From Gemmatimonadales bacterium (lineage in GTDB: Bacteria > Gemmatimonadota > Gemmatimonadetes > Gemmatimonadales > GWC2-71-9): 6,206 nucleotides of DNA. Every line of letters begins with the position of its first letter. The first letter of the stretch is position 1. Made by a program: the position numbers and the translations under genes. Under the pieces are notes generated by a model. That model saw only the letters and a list, made by a program, of their open reading frames with translations. It was not told where the DNA came from and did no database searches. This document shows positions 5,678-6,206 of the stretch, piece after piece. Location of the stretch: assembly GCA_013813675.1 (NCBI GenBank), contig JACCRH010000445.1:1-6206 (forward strand), written 5' to 3'.

Positions 5678-5697
5678 TTGGACCGACACACGTCCAA
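5678..5697 (+). repeat. Inverted repeat just upstream of the glycine-zipper gene
   Basis: TTGGAC (5678-5683) and GTCCAA (5692-5697) are perfect 6-bp arms with an 8-nt spacer, ending 3 nt before the AGGAG ribosome binding site at 5701. It could be a regulator site or an mRNA hairpin that influences translation of the downstream gene. No family of regulator is suggested by the sequence. Confidence 0.4.
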
Positions 5698-5700
5698 CAG

Positions 5701-5705
5701 AGGAG
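5701..5705 (+). promoter_or_regulatory. Ribosome binding site fixing the glycine-zipper protein start
   Basis: AGGAG lies 5 nt before ATG 5711. That start yields a clean signal peptide, whereas the frame open from 5555 overlaps the lipoprotein gene and would bury the signal. Confidence 0.75.
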
Positions 5706-5710
5706 CCCTG

Positions 5711-6124
5711 ATGCGGTTGATTATTGCGCTGTGCGTTGTGACTGTCCTTGGGCTTTCGAGTCCCGAGAGTAGTCGCGCTCAGGCTGCACACCGAATGATC
5801 CTATTGAAGCAGAGCTCCGCCCTCACCACGGAAACGACGCTCCAGTCACTAGTCATCCCAGACAGCGTACGCCGAAAGGTCGGCTACCAGCATTGGAAAG
5901 GCGGAGCGATAGGCGGAGCTGTCGGGGCGGTGGCAGGGCTGGTGCTTGGTCTGGTCGGGCATAGGTGCGCTGACTGCTCCTCAGACGGCCCGGTCCTATT
6001 GGAGGCGAGCTTGGTTGGGGCCGGCCTCGGCGGCGCATTCGGATTCCTGGTCGGCGCTGCCACACCGAAGTATCGATGGGAAGCAACTCCTGCGGGCACG
6101 ATGACTCCGGCCTCGTCCGACTAG
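5711..6124 (+). CDS. Small exported protein with two glycine-zipper membrane helices
   Basis: This 137-residue protein has no function I recognise. A signal peptide covers about 1-24 (MRLIIALCVVTVLGL, then SRAQA). A polar part follows (25-62, containing LVIPDSVRRKVGYQHWK). Next come two glycine-rich hydrophobic helices: about 64-83 (GGAIGGAVGAVAGLVLGLVG) and about 99-118 (ASLVGAGLGGAFGFLVGAA). They are joined by a short hydrophilic turn with two cysteines (HRCADCSSDGP, C86 and C89). A Ser/Thr-rich tail ends TPASSD. Repeated GxxxG spacing suits tight helix packing in a membrane, as in glycine-zipper envelope proteins. The two Cys could form a disulfide outside the cytoplasm. Small proteins of this plan recur in GC-rich environmental bacteria; their role is unknown. 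It sits 88 nt after the lipoprotein gene on the same strand. Confidence 0.75.
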   Translation: MRLIIALCVVTVLGLSSPESSRAQAAHRMILLKQSSALTTETTLQSLVIPDSVRRKVGYQHWKGGAIGGAVGAVAGLVLGLVGHRCADCSSDGPVLLEASLVGAGLGGAFGFLVGAATPKYRWEATPAGTMTPASSD

Positions 6125-6125
6125 C

Positions 6126-6158
6126 ACAGCACAAGGAGCTCGGCACCTGGTGTGCTGT
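6126..6158 (+). repeat. 8-bp inverted repeat after the glycine-zipper gene, with a ribosome-binding-like site in its loop
   Basis: ACAGCACA (6126-6133) and TGTGCTGT (6151-6158) are perfect complementary arms with a 17-nt loop. It begins one base after the stop codon, so it may be a terminator stem, but no T-run follows. The sequence AAGGAG (6133-6138) sits at the left arm and loop, so it could instead be part of the leader of a following gene. Confidence 0.4.
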
Positions 6159-6206
6159 CGTCATGGCGGCGTTGGTCCCGGCGAGCACGCTGGGCATGCC
6201 CTGCGA
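6150..6206 (+). other. Possible start of a further plus-strand gene (unresolved)
   Basis: After AAGGAG at 6133-6138, candidate starts are GTG 6150, GTG 6152 and ATG 6163, each open to the window edge in its own frame. ATG 6163 gives a mildly hydrophobic peptide (MAALVPASTLGMPC) but lies too far from the ribosome binding site. GTG 6152 gives an Arg/Trp-rich peptide. Too little sequence is present to choose, and this could be non-coding. Confidence 0.15.

Noticed and set aside
1..6206. A wholly new defence or biosynthetic system
   Set aside because: Every well-supported gene falls in a known family except the glycine-zipper protein, and nothing links them into a single new mechanism on sequence alone.

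Overview
The window is GC-rich, densely packed bacterial chromosomal DNA. Exported amidohydrolases with 'QAQQ'-type signal peptides, a TolB/WD40-like propeller fragment, a glycine-zipper envelope protein and two type II toxin-antitoxin (TA) modules together suggest a soil or sediment bacterium, most like Gemmatimonadota. That placement is inferred from gene content only; there is no rRNA or marker gene here.

Left part (1-2069), an accessory-looking stretch. On the minus strand an Xre/MbcA/ParS-type antitoxin (68-553) is followed, after 7 nt, by the first 20 codons of a RES-domain toxin that runs off the left edge. The pair has its own sigma70-like promoter (578-606), overlapped by GTGGC/GCCAC inverted repeats that look like an autoregulatory operator. 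Next, also on the minus strand, is a decayed beta-propeller gene (about 708-1255), beheaded and carrying a one-base frameshift near 1139. Divergent from it is a VapBC-like module: a ribbon-helix-helix antitoxin (1329-1604) and a PIN-domain toxin (1608-2069). Two 10-bp palindromes, each containing GTACGTAC, lie 22 bp apart just upstream.

Right part (2095-6124), an envelope/export stretch, all on the plus strand. It holds an imidazolonepropionase/Xaa-Pro-dipeptidase-like amidohydrolase (2095-3513), a D-aminoacylase (COG3653)-like amidohydrolase (3626-5086), a SnoaL/NTF2-like lipoprotein (5140-5622) and a small two-helix glycine-zipper protein (5711-6124). All four have export signals. Gaps are 112, 53 and 88 nt, so co-transcription is possible but not shown. 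The two hydrolases could act in sequence on peptides or N-acylated (including D-) amino acids outside the cytoplasm. The last 82 nt hold an inverted repeat and perhaps the start of another gene.

No intergenic stretch exceeds 300 bases; the longest (554-707) is described below. I found no rRNA, tRNA, CRISPR array or insertion sequence. I do not see a wholly new system. The most unusual points are the TA-propeller junction, the VapB with its basic region ahead of the DNA-binding fold, the paired operators, and a Glu where D-aminoacylases have a metal-bridging Cys.
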